Shown here piece by piece: positions 25,981-34,618 of a DNA stretch of 64,000 nt. The stretch is from Sphingobium jiangsuense. Lineage in GTDB: Bacteria > Pseudomonadota > Alphaproteobacteria > Sphingomonadales > Sphingomonadaceae. Each line of letters opens with the position of its first letter. Positions within the stretch are counted from its first letter, which is position 1. Location of the stretch: the NCBI RefSeq assembly GCF_014196495.1, contig NZ_JACIDT010000002.1, positions 427,012 through 491,011 of the forward strand, in the 5' to 3' direction. The notes beneath the pieces were generated by a model, which saw nothing but the letters and a program-made list of their open reading frames with translations, had not been told where the DNA came from and ran no database searches. The position numbers and the translations under genes are program-made.

Positions 25981-26448
25981 CTATTCCAGCGAAACGACGT
26001 CATGCTGCCCCATTTTCCGGGGATCGCCGCCCTTGCCGGACATCAGCCGGAACAGCCCCTTCAGGGTGCTGTCGGGTTGCCAGATCTCGGCCTCCTTGAG
26101 GTCGAAGCGCATCATCAGCAGGTCCGGGTCGCTGCGGCCGCCGTCATACCAGCTGTCGATGGTCGGCGACCAGTAGCGCTCGATCACCGCCGGGTCGGCT
26201 TCCTCGACCAGCGTGCCGGAGATGCAGCAGAACAGGCGATGATCGCGCGCGGCGAACTGGGCCATGGCCGGGCCGCCCGGCGCGATGCGGTTGTCCCGCG
26301 TGGTGTAGAACCAGAATTTGCCGTGCACATCCTCGTCGAGCTGGGCGACGAGCGGTTCGGCATGGTCGTGCCCGGTATCCAGCTTCACCATCAGGAAGGG
26401 GCTCTGCGCCATCGCCTTCCACATCGCAGCGCGAATATCGTCGGTCAT
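25981..26448 (-). CDS. Pyridoxamine 5'-phosphate oxidase-family protein (general stress type)
   Basis: A 155-aa flavin-binding split-barrel protein of the PPOX superfamily, resembling general stress protein 26. Seen are AMWKAMAQSPFLMVKLDTG, KFWFYTTRDNRIA, and ERYWSPTIDSWYDGGRSDPD, the last typical of this subgroup. It may bind FMN or FAD; the substrate is unknown. The pyridoxamine-phosphate synthesis residues are not evident, so it is not PdxH. It forms a loose same-strand group with the small membrane protein. Confidence 0.85.
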   Translation of the reverse strand: MTDDIRAAMWKAMAQSPFLMVKLDTGHDHAEPLVAQLDEDVHGKFWFYTTRDNRIAPGGPAMAQFAARDHRLFCCISGTLVEEADPAVIERYWSPTIDSWYDGGRSDPDLLMMRFDLKEAEIWQPDSTLKGLFRLMSGKGGDPRKMGQHDVVSLE

Positions 26449-26541
26449 GATCTTCTCCTTTCTCCATCAACTTATGAAGCAAGGGAAGGTTTCGGCAACG
26501 GGAATAAAGCCGGAAGGGCCCCGCCGCCGGGGCGGACCGGT

Positions 26542-27363
26542 TCACCCGAACAGCGCGTGCGGATCGTGCGCGGCCAGCATCGCGTCGGGCCGGGCCAGCG
26601 CGACGAGCGTGAGGCCATGGGCGGCGGCACGGTCGATGGCGAGGCTGGAGGGCGCGGAAATCGTCACCAGCAGCGGGCAGCGGGCCAGCACAGTCTTTTC
26701 GACCAGCTCATAGGAACAGCGGGCGGTCAGCAGGAAGAAGCCGGTGCGCGGATCGGTCCCTTGCCGCGCCAGCGCGCCGACCAGCTTGTCGAGCGCGTTA
26801 TGCCGTCCGATATCTTCCCGCGCCATGAGGATCGCGCCTTCGGACGAGCAGAAGGCGGCGGCGTGCACCGCGCCGGTCGATCGCGACAGCGGCTGATGGC
26901 CGGCGAGCCCGTCCAGCGCGCGGAACAGCGTCGGCGCGTCGGCGGCGGGCACCGTGTCGATGGCAGGCAGTGGGCGCATCACCTGCTCCAGATTTTCGAG
27001 GCCGCACAGGCCGCAGCTGCCCTCGCTCACCCGGTTGCGGGCGCGATCCAGCACCCTGTCGCCGCATTCGGGCGTCAGGATCACCCGCGCCACCCAGCCG
27101 AGCGGGATTTCCGCTACCTCCAGCGCGATTATGTCGGCGGGCGAGCCGATCACCCCTTCGGAAAGGGAAAAGCCGGTGACGAAATCCTCGATATCGGCCG
27201 GGCTGGCCATCATCACCGCATAGGCGATGCCGTTATATTCGATGGAGACGGGCGCCTCGATCGCGATCGCGCGGCCGATCCGCCGGACGGCGCCGGACCG
27301 GTCGAGGCGCTTCAGCGAGGCGGGCCGCTGGGGAAGGGGGGCGGAGCGGTCGTCCGCGCTCAT
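26542..27363 (-). CDS. fdhD: Formate dehydrogenase accessory sulfurtransferase FdhD
   Basis: FdhD carries sulfur to the molybdenum cofactor so that formate dehydrogenase becomes active. The 273-aa protein has the N-terminal EAPVSIEYNGIAYAVMMASP block, FVTGFSLSEGVI, the sulfur-carrying CGLCG motif near residue 120, the RSTGAVHAAAF segment and REDIGRHNALDKLVGA. The ATG at 27363 overlaps the stop of fdsD (ATGA). It is the last gene of the fds operon here, after fdsD. Confidence 0.95.
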   Translation of the reverse strand: MSADDRSAPLPQRPASLKRLDRSGAVRRIGRAIAIEAPVSIEYNGIAYAVMMASPADIEDFVTGFSLSEGVIGSPADIIALEVAEIPLGWVARVILTPECGDRVLDRARNRVSEGSCGLCGLENLEQVMRPLPAIDTVPAADAPTLFRALDGLAGHQPLSRSTGAVHAAAFCSSEGAILMAREDIGRHNALDKLVGALARQGTDPRTGFFLLTARCSYELVEKTVLARCPLLVTISAPSSLAIDRAAAHGLTLVALARPDAMLAAHDPHALFG

Positions 27364-27572
27364 GCCCCCGCCAGCCGCCCATAGGCTTCCTGGGCGATGG
27401 GCGAGAGGCCCGCGCCCCCGGTGGCCAGCAACGCCTTGATCATGCGCGGTTCCCAATAGAGGCGGATATGCTCGGCCGCCGCCGCCGCCGGATCGGCCTC
27501 ACGCGCGAGGCCCTGCGCGATCTGGTTGGCCATGCGGATCAGCGTCGCGGTGGTGTCGGCGCCCGCGCTCAT
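27360..27572 (-). CDS. fdsD: NAD-dependent formate dehydrogenase delta subunit
   Basis: This 70-aa subunit (ANQIAQGLAREADPAAAAAEHI, then HIRLYWEPRMIKAL) is the small delta protein of soluble molybdenum formate dehydrogenases, needed for activity or stability. It overlaps fdsA at its start and fdhD at its end by four bases each, so the whole operon is translationally coupled. In other bacteria the order is often fdhD then fdsD; here it is reversed. Confidence 0.9.
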   Translation of the reverse strand: MSAGADTTATLIRMANQIAQGLAREADPAAAAAEHIRLYWEPRMIKALLATGGAGLSPIAQEAYGRLAGA

Positions 27573-30433
27573 TCGGCCGCCTCCGCTTCCACCGGGGCGA
27601 TGCGGCGCGAGCGGCGGGCCTGCTCGTCATAGTCGCGCTGCCAGTCGGTCGGGCCGTTGGAGGCGCCGACCTGAACCGCCGTCACCTTATATTCGGGGCA
27701 ATTGGTGGCCCAGTCCGAATAGTCGGTGGTGACGACATTGGCCTGCGTGTCCGGGTGGTGGAAGGTGGTGTAGACAACGCCGGGCGCGACGCGATCCGTC
27801 ACCAGCGCGCGCAGCGTGGTTTCGCCCGCGCGGCTCGACAGCTTCACCCAGTCGCCGGTGCGGATGCCGCGATCCTCGGCGTCGACCGGATGGATCTCCA
27901 GCTGGTCCTCGCCGTGCCACAGGCTGTTTTCCGTCCGCCGCGTCTGCGCGCCGACATTATACTGGCTGAGGATGCGCCCGGTGGTGAGCAGCAGCGGGAA
28001 GCGCGGCCCGGTCTTTTCCTCGGTCGGGATATAGTCGGTGACGACGAACCGGCCCTTGCCGCGCACGAAGCCGTCGACATGCATGATCGGCGAGCCGTCG
28101 GGATGGGCCTCGTTGACCGGCCATTGCAGCGAGCCTTCCTTGTCGAGCCGATCGAAGCTGACCCCGGCGAAGGTCGGAGTCAGGCGCGCGATCTCGTCCA
28201 TGATCTCGCTAGGGTGGGCATAGCTCCAGCCCAGGCCCATCGCGTTCGCCAGCGCCTGCGTCACCTCCCAGTCGGCCATGCCGTTGAGCGGCGTCATCAC
28301 CTTGCGCACCAGCTGGATGCGGCGTTCCGCATTGGTGAAGGTGCCGTCCTTTTCGAGGAAGCTCGACCCCGGCAGGAACACATGGGCGTAATTGGCGGTT
28401 TCGTTGAGGAACAGGTCGTGCACGATCACGCAGTCCATCGCCGCGAGGCCCGCCGCGACATGCTGGATATTGGGGTCGGACTGGAGGATATCCTCGCCCT
28501 GCACATAAAGGCCCCGGAAGGTGCCCTCGACGGCGGCGTCCAGCATGTTGGGGATGCGCAGGCCCGGCTCCGGGGGCAGCTCCACGCCCCAGTCCTGCTC
28601 GAACAGCGCGCGGACGGAGGCGTTCGAGATATGGCGATAGCCCGACAGCTCATGTGGGAAGCTGCCCATGTCGCACGACCCTTGCACATTGTTCTGCCCG
28701 CGCAGCGGATTCACGCCCACGCCGCGCCGGCCGATATTGCCGGTCGCCATGGCGAGGTTGGCGATCGCGATCACGGTCGAGCTGCCCTGGCTGTGCTCGG
28801 TGACGCCGAGGCCGTAATAGATCGCCGCATTGCCCCCGGTGGCGTAGAGCCGCGCGGCGGCGCGGAGCGTTTCGGCGGGCACCTGCGTGACGGCGGCCAG
28901 ATGCTCCGGGCTGTTGGTGGGCAGCGAGACGAACTCCGCCCAATGCTGATATTCGTCCCAGTCGCAGCGCTCGCGGATGAAGGCTTCGTCGGCCAGCCCC
29001 TCGGTGACGATCACATGCGCCATTGCGGTCAGCACCGCGACATTGGTGCCGGGGCGCAGCGCCAGATGATGATCCGCCTCGATATGGGGCGAGCGGACGA
29101 GATCGATGCGGCGCGGATCGATGACGATCAGCTTCGCCGGCGGACGGCCGTCGATCCCGCGCAGACGGCGCTTCATATGGCTGCCGAATACCGGATGGGC
29201 GTCGGTCGGGTTGGCGCCGATGACGAGGATGACGTCGCTTTCATCCACGCTGTCGAAATCCTGCGTGCCCGCCGAGGTGCCGAAGGTCTTGTTGAGGCCA
29301 TAGCCGGTCGGGGAGTGGCAGACGCGGGCGCAGGTATCGACATTGTTGCTGCCGAAGCCCGCGCGCACCAGCTTCTGCACGAGGAAGGTCTCCTCATTGG
29401 TGCAGCGGGACGAGGTGATGCCGCCCAGCGCGGTCGCGCCGTAGCGCGCCTTGATCGCGTTCAGCTTCGTCGCGGCGAAGCCCAGCGCCTCGTCCCAGCT
29501 CACCACGCGCCAGGGCTGGTCGATGCTGTCGCGGATCATCGGCTCGGTAATGCGTTCGGCATGCTGGGCATAGCCCCAGGCGAAGCGGCCCTTGACGCAG
29601 CTATGGCCGTGATTGGCCTTGCCGTCCTTCCACGGCACCATGCGGACGAGTTGCTCGCCGCGCATCTCCGCGCGGAAGGTGCAGCCGACGCCGCAATAGG
29701 CGCAGGTGGTGACGACCGCGCGGTCGGGCGTGCCGATCTCCGCCACGCTGCGCTCCACCAGCGTCGCGGTGGGGCAGGCCTGCACGCAGGCGCCGCAGGA
29801 CACGCATTCCGAGCCGAGGAAATTATCCGAGGCCAGCCCCGCGCTGATCTTCGAATCGAAACCGCGCCCCTGCATGGTCAGCGCCAGCGTGCCCTGCACC
29901 TCGTCGCAGGCGCGGATGCAGCGGGAACAGGCGATGCACTTGCTGGGGTCGAAATCGAAATAGGGGTTGGACTGGTCCTTGGCCTGCCCCAGATGCGTCG
30001 CCTCGACCGGATAGCGCACCTCGCGCAGGCCGACCGCGCCCGCCTGGTCCTGAAGCTCGCAATCGCCATTGGCCGCGCAGGTCAGGCAGTCGAGCGGGTG
30101 GTCGGAGATATAAAGCTCCATCACGCCCTTGCGCAGCTTTTGCAGATGCGGCGTCTGGGTGTGGACGACCATGCCCGGCTCGACCGGCGTGGTGCAGCTG
30201 GCGGGCGTGCCGCGCCGCCCGTCTATCTCGACGAGGCAGAGGCGGCAGGAGCCGAAGCTTTCGAGGCTGTCGGTCGCGCACAGCTTGGGGATCGAGCATT
30301 CGATCTCGGCGGCGGCGCGCATCACGCTGGTTCCGGCGGGAACGGTGACGGGGCGACCGTCGATGGTGAGCGTCACCTGCTCGGTGGAGCGGCTTTCGGG
30401 CGTGCCGAAATCGGCCTGGGGCTGGTAGGTCAT
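27569..30433 (-). CDS. fdsA: NAD-dependent formate dehydrogenase alpha subunit
   Basis: This 954-aa catalytic subunit oxidises formate to CO2 at a molybdopterin centre. In order it has an N-terminal 2Fe-2S domain (CSIPKLCATDSLESFGSCRLC), a His/Cys 4Fe-4S site (HPLDCLTCAANGDC), two ferredoxin clusters (CIACSRCIRAC and CVSCGACVQAC), another 4Fe-4S motif (CAYCGVGC), then the molybdenum domains. The active-site residue is Cys372 in RVCHSPTGYG, not selenocysteine. No Tat signal is present, so it is cytoplasmic. The ATG at 30433 overlaps the fdsB stop. Confidence 0.96.
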   Translation of the reverse strand: MTYQPQADFGTPESRSTEQVTLTIDGRPVTVPAGTSVMRAAAEIECSIPKLCATDSLESFGSCRLCLVEIDGRRGTPASCTTPVEPGMVVHTQTPHLQKLRKGVMELYISDHPLDCLTCAANGDCELQDQAGAVGLREVRYPVEATHLGQAKDQSNPYFDFDPSKCIACSRCIRACDEVQGTLALTMQGRGFDSKISAGLASDNFLGSECVSCGACVQACPTATLVERSVAEIGTPDRAVVTTCAYCGVGCTFRAEMRGEQLVRMVPWKDGKANHGHSCVKGRFAWGYAQHAERITEPMIRDSIDQPWRVVSWDEALGFAATKLNAIKARYGATALGGITSSRCTNEETFLVQKLVRAGFGSNNVDTCARVCHSPTGYGLNKTFGTSAGTQDFDSVDESDVILVIGANPTDAHPVFGSHMKRRLRGIDGRPPAKLIVIDPRRIDLVRSPHIEADHHLALRPGTNVAVLTAMAHVIVTEGLADEAFIRERCDWDEYQHWAEFVSLPTNSPEHLAAVTQVPAETLRAAARLYATGGNAAIYYGLGVTEHSQGSSTVIAIANLAMATGNIGRRGVGVNPLRGQNNVQGSCDMGSFPHELSGYRHISNASVRALFEQDWGVELPPEPGLRIPNMLDAAVEGTFRGLYVQGEDILQSDPNIQHVAAGLAAMDCVIVHDLFLNETANYAHVFLPGSSFLEKDGTFTNAERRIQLVRKVMTPLNGMADWEVTQALANAMGLGWSYAHPSEIMDEIARLTPTFAGVSFDRLDKEGSLQWPVNEAHPDGSPIMHVDGFVRGKGRFVVTDYIPTEEKTGPRFPLLLTTGRILSQYNVGAQTRRTENSLWHGEDQLEIHPVDAEDRGIRTGDWVKLSSRAGETTLRALVTDRVAPGVVYTTFHHPDTQANVVTTDYSDWATNCPEYKVTAVQVGASNGPTDWQRDYDEQARRSRRIAPVEAEAAE

Positions 30434-31932
30434 GCGTGTTCTCCGGCGCGTTCTGACTCGCGCGTAAGATCCCGGTTTTTGAAATCTTCCGGGAAGTATT
30501 TGATGGCGCTCATCACCGGATAGGGCGTGAAGCCGCCCAGCGCGCAGAGCGAGCCATATTTCATCGTATCGGACAGATCCTCGATCAGGCCGAGATTCCT
30601 CTCCACATCGCGTCCGGCGATGATCTGGTCCATCACCTCGACCCCGCGCGTCGAGCCGAGGCGGCAGGGCGTGCATTTGCCGCAGCTTTCCGCCGCGCAG
30701 AATTCCAGCGCGAAGCGGGCCATCTGCGCCATGTCCACGCTGTCGTCGAACACGGTGATGCCGGCATGGCCGATCAGCGCGTCGACGGCGGCGAAGGCTT
30801 CATAGTCGAAGGGCAGGTGGAACTGCTCGACCGGCACATAGGCGCCCAGCGGCCCGCCGACCTGCGCGCAGCGGACCGGGCGGCCGCTCGCCGTGCCGCC
30901 GCCGATCCGGTTGACCAGATCGCCGAGCGAGATGCCGAATGCCGTCTCATAGAGGCCGCCATATTTCACATTGCCCGCGATCTGCACCGGTATGGTGCCG
31001 CGCGACCGGCCCATGCCGTAATCGGCATAGGCCTGCCCTCCATGCTCGATGATCCACGGGATCGCGGCGAGGGTGAGCAGGTTGTTGATGACCGTGGGCT
31101 TGCCGAACAGGCCCTTGATCGCGGGCAGCGGCGGCTTGGCGCGCACCTCGCCCCGGCGGCCTTCGAGGCTGTTGAGCAAGGACGTTTCCTCGCCGCAGAC
31201 ATAGGCGCCCGCGCCCATGCGTATCTCGATGGAGAAAGGCGCGATGATGTGCGCGCAATGCTTCACGGCGGCGCGCATCTTCGCGATCGCATGCGGATAT
31301 TCGCTGCGGATATAGACATAGCCCTTGTCCGCGCCGACGGCGAGGCCCGCAATGGCCATGCCCTCGATCAGCATATAGGGATCGCCTTCCATCACCATGC
31401 GGTCGGCGAAGGTGCCGCTGTCGCCCTCGTCGGCGTTGCAGACGATATATTTCTGGTCCGCGCGCGCATTGCGCACCGTGTCCCACTTGATGCCCGCCGG
31501 GAAGCCCGCGCCGCCGCGCCCGCGCAGGCCCGACGCCTTCACCTCCTCGACGATCGCCTGCGCGCTCATCGCCCGCGCCTTGTCGAGGCCGATCCAGCCG
31601 CCGGTTGCGGCATAATCCTCAAGGCTCAAGGGGCGGGTTTTCCCTGCACGGGCGAAGGTCAGGCGCTGCTGTTCCGCGATGAACGGGTGATCCTCGATCC
31701 GGCCGATGGAAGGCGCGCTCCCGGCGAGGATCGTCGCGACATCGCCCGGCGCCGCATTGCCATAGCCCACGCCGTCGATCTCGATCAGCGGCTCCAGCCA
31801 GTGCATGCCCCAGCTCGACACGCGCTGCACCGTCGCGCCAGCCTTCTCGAATGCGGCCGCAACCTTGTCCGCGCCCAGCGCGAGGGCGAGCGCATCGTCG
31901 GAAATGCGCACGATGCTCTTTTCGGTGCTCAT
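30430..31932 (-). CDS. fdsB: NAD-dependent formate dehydrogenase beta subunit
   Basis: This 500-aa diaphorase subunit carries electrons to NAD+. An N-terminal thioredoxin-like part (about 1-110) is followed by the NuoF-like domain with the FMN/NADH loop SGLRGRGGAGFPAGIKW, IVCNADEGDSGTF, and the 4Fe-4S site CAAESCGKCTPCR near residue 420. It overlaps both fdsG and fdsA by four bases. It is homologous to the NuoF subunit of complex I, but the operon context fixes it as FdsB. Confidence 0.96.
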   Translation of the reverse strand: MSTEKSIVRISDDALALALGADKVAAAFEKAGATVQRVSSWGMHWLEPLIEIDGVGYGNAAPGDVATILAGSAPSIGRIEDHPFIAEQQRLTFARAGKTRPLSLEDYAATGGWIGLDKARAMSAQAIVEEVKASGLRGRGGAGFPAGIKWDTVRNARADQKYIVCNADEGDSGTFADRMVMEGDPYMLIEGMAIAGLAVGADKGYVYIRSEYPHAIAKMRAAVKHCAHIIAPFSIEIRMGAGAYVCGEETSLLNSLEGRRGEVRAKPPLPAIKGLFGKPTVINNLLTLAAIPWIIEHGGQAYADYGMGRSRGTIPVQIAGNVKYGGLYETAFGISLGDLVNRIGGGTASGRPVRCAQVGGPLGAYVPVEQFHLPFDYEAFAAVDALIGHAGITVFDDSVDMAQMARFALEFCAAESCGKCTPCRLGSTRGVEVMDQIIAGRDVERNLGLIEDLSDTMKYGSLCALGGFTPYPVMSAIKYFPEDFKNRDLTRESERAGEHA

Positions 31933-32369
31933 GCCGCCTCCTCGATCAACGCGTTCAGCTTTTCCGGGGTGAGGGCGGCATGCACGTCACTGCCGACCAT
32001 CGCCGAGGGGCCGACCGAGCAGAGGCCGAGGCAATAGACCGTTTCTATCTTCACCCGCCCGGCGGCGGCGCGCTCGGCATCGGGGACCAGCGCCTCGACC
32101 CCGCGTGCCTTGCAGGCTTCCGCCCGGCACAGCTTGATCGCGGGCAGGGGCGCGGGCTTGCTGTTGAAATCATGATAGAAGCTGACCACGCCATGCACTT
32201 CGGCGCGGGTGAGGTTGAGCGCGGCGGCGAGTTCGCGCACCGTCTCCTCGCTGATATGGCCATATTCGGCCTGAATATCGTGCAATATGGGGAGCAGAGC
32301 GCCGCGCGCCGGGGTTTTCCCGTCCTGATGGCGCACGACTATCTCCGCGATGCCGCCTTCCTGTGTCAT
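31929..32369 (-). CDS. fdsG: NAD-dependent formate dehydrogenase gamma subunit
   Basis: A 146-aa NuoE-like thioredoxin-fold subunit with one 2Fe-2S cluster: Cys pairs in KLCRAEACKARG and VYCLGLCSVGPSA. It passes electrons within the FdsABG complex. It is the first gene of the operon. The upstream gap (32370-32462) holds two inverted repeats and presumably the promoter. Confidence 0.95.
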   Translation of the reverse strand: MTQEGGIAEIVVRHQDGKTPARGALLPILHDIQAEYGHISEETVRELAAALNLTRAEVHGVVSFYHDFNSKPAPLPAIKLCRAEACKARGVEALVPDAERAAAGRVKIETVYCLGLCSVGPSAMVGSDVHAALTPEKLNALIEEAA

Positions 32370-32417
32370 CTAACCCGTTCCAATTATGATATTCGGCCGA
32401 TAATGCGCCGATGCGCG

Positions 32418-32466
32418 GTGCAGGTCAAATCGATCTGCACCATGTTTGATAGAGATTGTCTATCAA
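32418..32466. promoter_or_regulatory. Paired inverted repeats, likely LysR-regulator operators for fds
   Basis: TTGATAGA (32446-32453) and TCTATCAA (32459-32466) form a perfect inverted repeat with a 5-bp centre, which overlaps the stop codon of the LysR gene. A second, GTGCAG (32418-32423) and CTGCAC (32435-32440), has an 11-bp centre. LysR regulators bind such dyads upstream of target genes; here they lie 50-100 bp upstream of fdsG. Confidence 0.5.
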
Positions 32467-33344
32467 GAGAGGGCGCGCGCCGCCTCTATCGCCGCGCTGG
32501 CGAGCGGGGTCAGCGGCGCGCGGTCCAGCACGACGAGGCCGACGCGGCTGGCCGCCACGCTTTCCGTCAGCGGCAGCATCCGCGCCCAGCGTAGGTCCGG
32601 GAACAGCGCGGCATAGCCTTCGGGAATGATCGTCGCGAACGGCCCGGCCTGCACCATCGAGAACAGCGCGACATAGGAATCCGCCGTGATGCGCGGGTGC
32701 AGCGCGATGCCGTGCTCGGCCATGCGCGCGTCGAGGATGCGCCGGTTCTGCATCCCCTGATGCAGCAGGCACAGCGACAGCTCCGGCAATTCGGCGACGC
32801 TCACCGTCTCGCGCCCGTCCCATTGCCCGCCCGCGCGGACCAGCAGCCGGTAATTCTCGGTATAGAGCGGCACGCTCAGCACATTGGCGGGCGGCTCATG
32901 ATCCAGATAGGTGATGCCGCCGTCTATCTCATATTCGGCTAGCGCGCGGACGATCTCGCGCGAGGTCAGCGACCGGACGGACAGCGCCAGCGCCGGGCGG
33001 CTCGCCAGCAGCGCCTGCCCGATGGGTCCGGCGAAGGGCAGGGCGGCGGGGATCGCGCCCAGCCGGAACTGGCCGCTCACCTCGCCATGGGTGGCGGCGA
33101 GCGCGCTCGTCATCCCTTCCTGCGCGGCGATCATCTGCCGCGCCCAGGGCAGCAGCGCCTCGCCCTCCGGCGTCAGGCTGATGAAGCGGCGGTCGCGCAG
33201 CACCAGCCGCTTGCCCAATTGCCGCTCCAGCGCGTTGATCCCGGCCGACAACGTAGGCTGCGACACGCCGCACGCATCGGCGGCGCGGGCGAAATGCCGC
33301 TCCTTCACAAGGGCGAGGAAATACCGGACGAGACGGACCTGCAT
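32463..33344 (-). CDS. LysR-family regulator next to the formate dehydrogenase operon
   Basis: A 293-aa LysR-type regulator. The N-terminal winged helix-turn-helix reads ALVKERHFARAADACGVSQP, then LERQLGKRLVLRDRRFISLTPEGE. The effector-binding domain follows. It is oriented with the fds operon and lies directly upstream of it. Regulators in this place are common for fds operons and are thought to respond to formate or a related signal; the ligand cannot be read from sequence. Confidence 0.9.
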   Translation of the reverse strand: MQVRLVRYFLALVKERHFARAADACGVSQPTLSAGINALERQLGKRLVLRDRRFISLTPEGEALLPWARQMIAAQEGMTSALAATHGEVSGQFRLGAIPAALPFAGPIGQALLASRPALALSVRSLTSREIVRALAEYEIDGGITYLDHEPPANVLSVPLYTENYRLLVRAGGQWDGRETVSVAELPELSLCLLHQGMQNRRILDARMAEHGIALHPRITADSYVALFSMVQAGPFATIIPEGYAALFPDLRWARMLPLTESVAASRVGLVVLDRAPLTPLASAAIEAARALS

Positions 33345-33406
33345 GGCCGAGGTGATAGCGGCAGGCGGCGGCGCTGGCTATGGGGATCGGGGACGTCGCT
33401 TCATCC

Positions 33407-33487
33407 CGTCATGCCAGCGAAGGCTGGCATCTTCCTCGATAGCGCGGAAGCCAGCCTCAAACGATCCCAGCCTGCGCTGGGATGACG
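33407..33487 (-). repeat. Dispersed palindromic repeat, family A, copy 3
   Basis: Framed by CGTCATGCCAGC and GCTGGGATGACG, with the usual two palindromes and a variable centre. It lies in the 161-nt gap between the lysR gene start and the rodA stop. Confidence 0.8.
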
Positions 33488-33505
33488 TGAGATTAACGCC
33501 AGCCC

Positions 33506-34618
33506 TCAACCCCACCCGTTCCCGGTCGATCCCTTCCGGTTCTCGCGGTCGATCGCCATGATGATGCCGAGGCAGAGCATCACCGTCAGCATCGACGATC
33601 CGCCATAGGACATGAACGGCAGCGGGATGCCGACCACGGGCGCGAGGCCCATCACCATCATCAGGTTGATGGCGACATAGAAGAAGATCGTGGTGATGAG
33701 GCCGGCGGCGGTCAGGCGGGAAAAGCGGTCCTGCGTGCGGATCGCCACCTTTATGCCCCACAGGAACAGCAGCAGGAACGCGCCGATCAGCGCGACGCCG
33801 CCCGCCAGCCCCCATTCCTCCGCCATGGTCGCGAACACGAAATCGGTATGGCCTTCGGGCAGATAGTCGAGATGGCTCTGCGTGCCGCGCAGGAAGCCCT
33901 TGCCGAACAGCCCGCCCGAACCGATGGCGATCTTCGACTGGCTGATATGATAGCCCGCACCCAGCGGGTCGGCTTCCGGGTCGAGGAAGATCAGCACCCG
34001 CTTCTGCTGATAATCGTGGAGGAAACTGAACGCGATCGGGATGGCGGCGGCCAGCGCCAGCCCCGATCCGATGAACAGGCGCAGCGGCAGCCCGGCGAGG
34101 AACATCACGGTGACGCCGCCCGCCGCGATCATCGTCGCGGTGCCGAGGTCCGGCTGTACCAGCACCAGCGCCCAGGGGAAGCCGATCAGCACCAGCGCGG
34201 GCCAGATCGCGTTCCAGCGCCGTATCTCGCTGATCGGCAGGCGCGCGTAGAAGCGCGCGACCGCCAGCACGATCACCGGCTTCATGAATTCGGACGGCTG
34301 CAACTGCATGAAGCCCAGGTTGATCCATCGCTGGCTGCCGCCCGCGACGCCGCCGATCAGCTCCACCAGGATCAGCGCGACCAGCACCGCGACATAGCCG
34401 GGCAGCGCATATTGGGAGAAGAAGGAGGGAGGAAAGCGTGATATCACCAGCGCCATCACCGAAAAGACGGCGAAGCGCACCATCTGGTTGATCGCCCATG
34501 GCGTCATGCTGCCGCTCGCCGCGCTGTAGAGCACGACGATGCCGAAGGTCGCGATCGCCGTGACGATCAGCATGACGCGCCAGGGCAGGCGGGCGATGGT
34601 GGTGGGGACGATGCTCAA
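33506..34618 (-). CDS. rodA: Rod shape-determining peptidoglycan polymerase RodA
   Basis: RodA is the SEDS-family glycosyltransferase that elongates side-wall peptidoglycan with PBP2. The 370-aa protein has about ten membrane helices and the family blocks VQPDLGTATMIAAGGVTVMF, SKIAIGSGGLFGKGF, LPEGHTDFVFATMAEEWG and PFMSYGGSSMLT. The start is a TTG at 34618 that overlaps the mrdA stop and has a GAGG 8 nt upstream; the first ATG is 16 codons further in and would cut the first helix. Confidence 0.94.
   Translation of the reverse strand: MSIVPTTIARLPWRVMLIVTAIATFGIVVLYSAASGSMTPWAINQMVRFAVFSVMALVISRFPPSFFSQYALPGYVAVLVALILVELIGGVAGGSQRWINLGFMQLQPSEFMKPVIVLAVARFYARLPISEIRRWNAIWPALVLIGFPWALVLVQPDLGTATMIAAGGVTVMFLAGLPLRLFIGSGLALAAAIPIAFSFLHDYQQKRVLIFLDPEADPLGAGYHISQSKIAIGSGGLFGKGFLRGTQSHLDYLPEGHTDFVFATMAEEWGLAGGVALIGAFLLLFLWGIKVAIRTQDRFSRLTAAGLITTIFFYVAINLMMVMGLAPVVGIPLPFMSYGGSSMLTVMLCLGIIMAIDRENRKGSTGNGWG

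Noticed and set aside
27569..30433. Selenocysteine-containing or membrane-bound formate dehydrogenase
   Set aside because: The active-site codon is TGC (Cys372), no in-frame TGA is used, and no Tat signal or cytochrome subunit gene is present.
27569..32369. Complex I (Nuo) fragment
   Set aside because: FdsG and FdsB resemble NuoE and NuoF, but the molybdenum formate dehydrogenase alpha subunit, fdsD and fdhD in the same operon settle it.
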